DNA of 64,000 nucleotides from Halobacillus litoralis (lineage in GTDB: Bacteria; Bacillota; Bacilli; Bacillales; Halobacillaceae): contig NZ_JAIVAJ010000002.1 of assembly GCF_020171725.1 (NCBI RefSeq), forward strand, positions 1 through 64,000, in the 5' to 3' direction. The notes beneath the pieces were generated by a model. It made no database searches, was not told where the DNA came from, and saw nothing but the letters and a program-made list of their open reading frames with translations. Positions 62,736 through 64,000 of this stretch are shown here, piece after piece (positions within the stretch are counted from its first letter, which is position 1; every line of letters starts with the position of its first letter). Made by a program: the position numbers and the translations under genes.

Positions 62736-62799
62736 TCGAAAAACCGCTTACAATGTGTTATACTATTTCTGAAAATACGAGAATAAAGTATATCATATA
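62736..62799 (+). promoter_or_regulatory. gapB promoter with two CcpN-type boxes
   Basis: TCGAAA (62736), 17-base spacer, TATACT (62759-62764) with TGT extension. TGTGTTATACT (62754-62764) fits all 11 positions of the CcpN consensus that I recall (TRTGHYATAYW) and overlaps the -10. TATATCATATA (62789-62799) fits 10 of 11 and lies in the early transcript. CcpN represses gapB under glycolytic conditions in B. subtilis. Confidence 0.7.
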
Positions 62800-62814
62800 T
62801 AGGGGGCTATGGTG

Positions 62815-63849
62815 ATGAACAAAACGAAGATTGCAATTAATGGGTTAGGAAGAATTGGTCGGATGGTATTCAGGAAGGCTGCAATGGATCCTTCTATAGA
62901 GTTGATCGCGGTCAATGCCAGCTATCCGGCAGAGACCATAGCGCATATGTTGAAGTATGACAGTGTTCACGGGCGGTTCGATGGAGAAATTCGCCCTGTT
63001 GAGGACGGCATTGAAGTCAATGGACATCATGTCAAACTGTGCTCAACACGTAACCCACTAGAGTTACCGTGGGCCGACCTGGGGATTGATGTCGTCATTG
63101 AGGCGACTGGAAAGTTCAGGACTCAGGAAGAGGCTGAACTTCATATTGAAGCAGGCGCAAAGAAGGTCATCATTACAGCCCCTGGCAAAAATGTTGATGC
63201 CACCGTTGTGATGGGTGTAAACGAACAGTCTTACGTGCCGGGTGAGCACGATGTCATTTCCAATGCATCCTGTACAACCAACTGTCTGGCACCCGTTGTG
63301 AAAATACTTGAAGACCGCTTCGGGATTGAGAACGGACTGATGACGACCGTTCATGCATTCACCAATGATCAGAAGAACTTAGATAATCCGCATAAAGATC
63401 TCCGCCGTGCCAGAGGATGTACGCAATCGATCATCCCAACGTCCACCGGAGCTGCCAAAGCGCTCGGAGACGTGATTCCATCGCTTAAAGGAAAGTTGAA
63501 TGGAATGGCTTTGAGAGTTCCGACACCGAACGTATCGTTGGTCGATCTTGTGGTCGACGTGAAGAAGGATGTGACGACAGAAGAAATCAATCGCGCATTC
63601 AAGGAAGCGGCTTCGAATGATATGAGCGGGATTCTCGAGTTTAATGATGAGCCGCTTGTCTCGATCGACTACACGACATCCCCTGCATCCGCAATCATCG
63701 ACGGTCTCTCCACGCAGGTCATGGACGACCGAAAGGTGAAAGTGCTTGCTTGGTATGATAATGAATGGGGATATTCCTGCCGGGTCGTCGATCTTGCGAA
63801 ATATGTCGGACACTTTATGAACCGAGAGACGACAGCCCGCGTTTCCTGA
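62815..63849 (+). CDS. gapB: Gluconeogenic glyceraldehyde-3-phosphate dehydrogenase GapB
   Basis: 344 residues. NAD(P)-binding INGLGRIGRMVFRKA, catalytic Cys153 in SNASCTTNCLAP, and the His motif downstream. The segment after the second strand reads VNASYPAETIAHMLKYDS, typical of GapB and unlike the acidic residue that selects NAD in GapA; it therefore probably uses NADP and works in gluconeogenesis. Start ATG at 62815 is eight bases after AGGGGG; the ATG at 62809 is too close. CcpN-type sites precede it. Confidence 0.94.
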   Translation: MNKTKIAINGLGRIGRMVFRKAAMDPSIELIAVNASYPAETIAHMLKYDSVHGRFDGEIRPVEDGIEVNGHHVKLCSTRNPLELPWADLGIDVVIEATGKFRTQEEAELHIEAGAKKVIITAPGKNVDATVVMGVNEQSYVPGEHDVISNASCTTNCLAPVVKILEDRFGIENGLMTTVHAFTNDQKNLDNPHKDLRRARGCTQSIIPTSTGAAKALGDVIPSLKGKLNGMALRVPTPNVSLVDLVVDVKKDVTTEEINRAFKEAASNDMSGILEFNDEPLVSIDYTTSPASAIIDGLSTQVMDDRKVKVLAWYDNEWGYSCRVVDLAKYVGHFMNRETTARVS

Positions 63850-64000
63850 CTAGCCATATAGACCGTTGTATCCTATAATGAACATTGCAGGTAAAGTGTT
63901 AGAAAAGCTTCACGAAATGGAACAAATAAACCTTGCAATGTCGGGTTAAACCGTATATACTTCTTTTTGAACTTCTGAATTCCTAGATATTTCATGTCTA
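63850..64000 (+). other. Intergenic end of window with promoter-like and hairpin sequence
   Basis: TATAAT at 63874-63879 could start a transcript leaving the window. Just after it, ACATTGCAGGT (about 63882) and ACCTTGCAATGT (about 63932) are nearly complementary and would form a long-looped leader hairpin. No gene start is visible before the end. Confidence 0.3.

Overview
The window is a gene-dense stretch of a Bacillaceae chromosome. Gene content and order closely follow the Bacillus subtilis 'yt' region around tyrS-rpsD, ezrA-nifZ-thiI, ytxK-ackA, ytkL-ytoI-ytpI-nrnA-ytrIH-dnaE-ytsJ-accDA-pfkA-pyk, citZ-icd-mdh-phoPR and polA-mutM-ytaF-coaE-gapB. Sporulation genes (ytrI, ytrH, ytvI, ytaF) point to an endospore former. 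Acidic proteins and the exact gene mix suggest a moderately halophilic genus such as Halobacillus or a close relative; that is an inference from pattern, not a measured identity. No rRNA, tRNA, CRISPR array, prophage or transposase gene was seen.

Layout. 1-5 kb: a class A penicillin-binding protein with a Pro-Glu repeat tail, then tyrS behind a T-box leader. 5.1-6.4 kb: a small AT-rich islet bounded by an 18-bp direct repeat of the rpsD 3' end; it holds an orphan membrane coiled-coil protein and a sigma-region-4-like fragment. 6.4-17.7 kb: rpsD with its leader, ytrP, msrC, refZ, hisJ, ezrA, nifZ-thiI and a YtcJ-type amidohydrolase. 17.7-27 kb: NAD kinase, ytxK, ackA (with a cre site), an EcsC-like protein, moaB, usp, an NCS1 permease, an SDR protein and ald. 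27.3-32.2 kb: an envelope-stress operon (DUF4178, PspA, DUF4247, DUF350, membrane-anchored spermidine-synthase-like protein, YtkL) behind a sigma-W-type promoter. 32.4-47 kb: ytoI, ytpI, nrnA, ytrIH, dnaE, malic enzyme, a FadR-type regulator, accDA, pfkA and pyk. 47-64 kb: fxsA, ytvI, the TCA operon citZ-icd-mdh, a MaoC-like protein, phoPR, hflKC (second sigma-W-type promoter), polA-mutM-ytaF-coaE and gapB with CcpN-type boxes.

How the genes work together. Central carbon flow dominates: glycolysis (pfkA, pyk), gluconeogenesis (gapB), overflow acetate (ackA), TCA (citZ, icd, mdh), alanine/pyruvate (ald), and malic enzyme feeding NADPH and carbon to acetyl-CoA carboxylase. A GntR/FadR gene lies inside the malic enzyme-accDA cluster, and a perfect TGGTCAGACCA palindrome sits just after the cluster's promoter. 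Envelope homeostasis is the second theme: PBP, EzrA, the PspA operon and HflKC.

The most unusual structure is a pair of repeat elements of about 450-480 bp (22536-22985 and 33746-34228). Each is made of two inverted hairpin modules. Each is inserted at a Rho-independent terminator between convergent genes, and the local terminator stem-loop is exactly duplicated (34 bp and 31 bp) on both sides.
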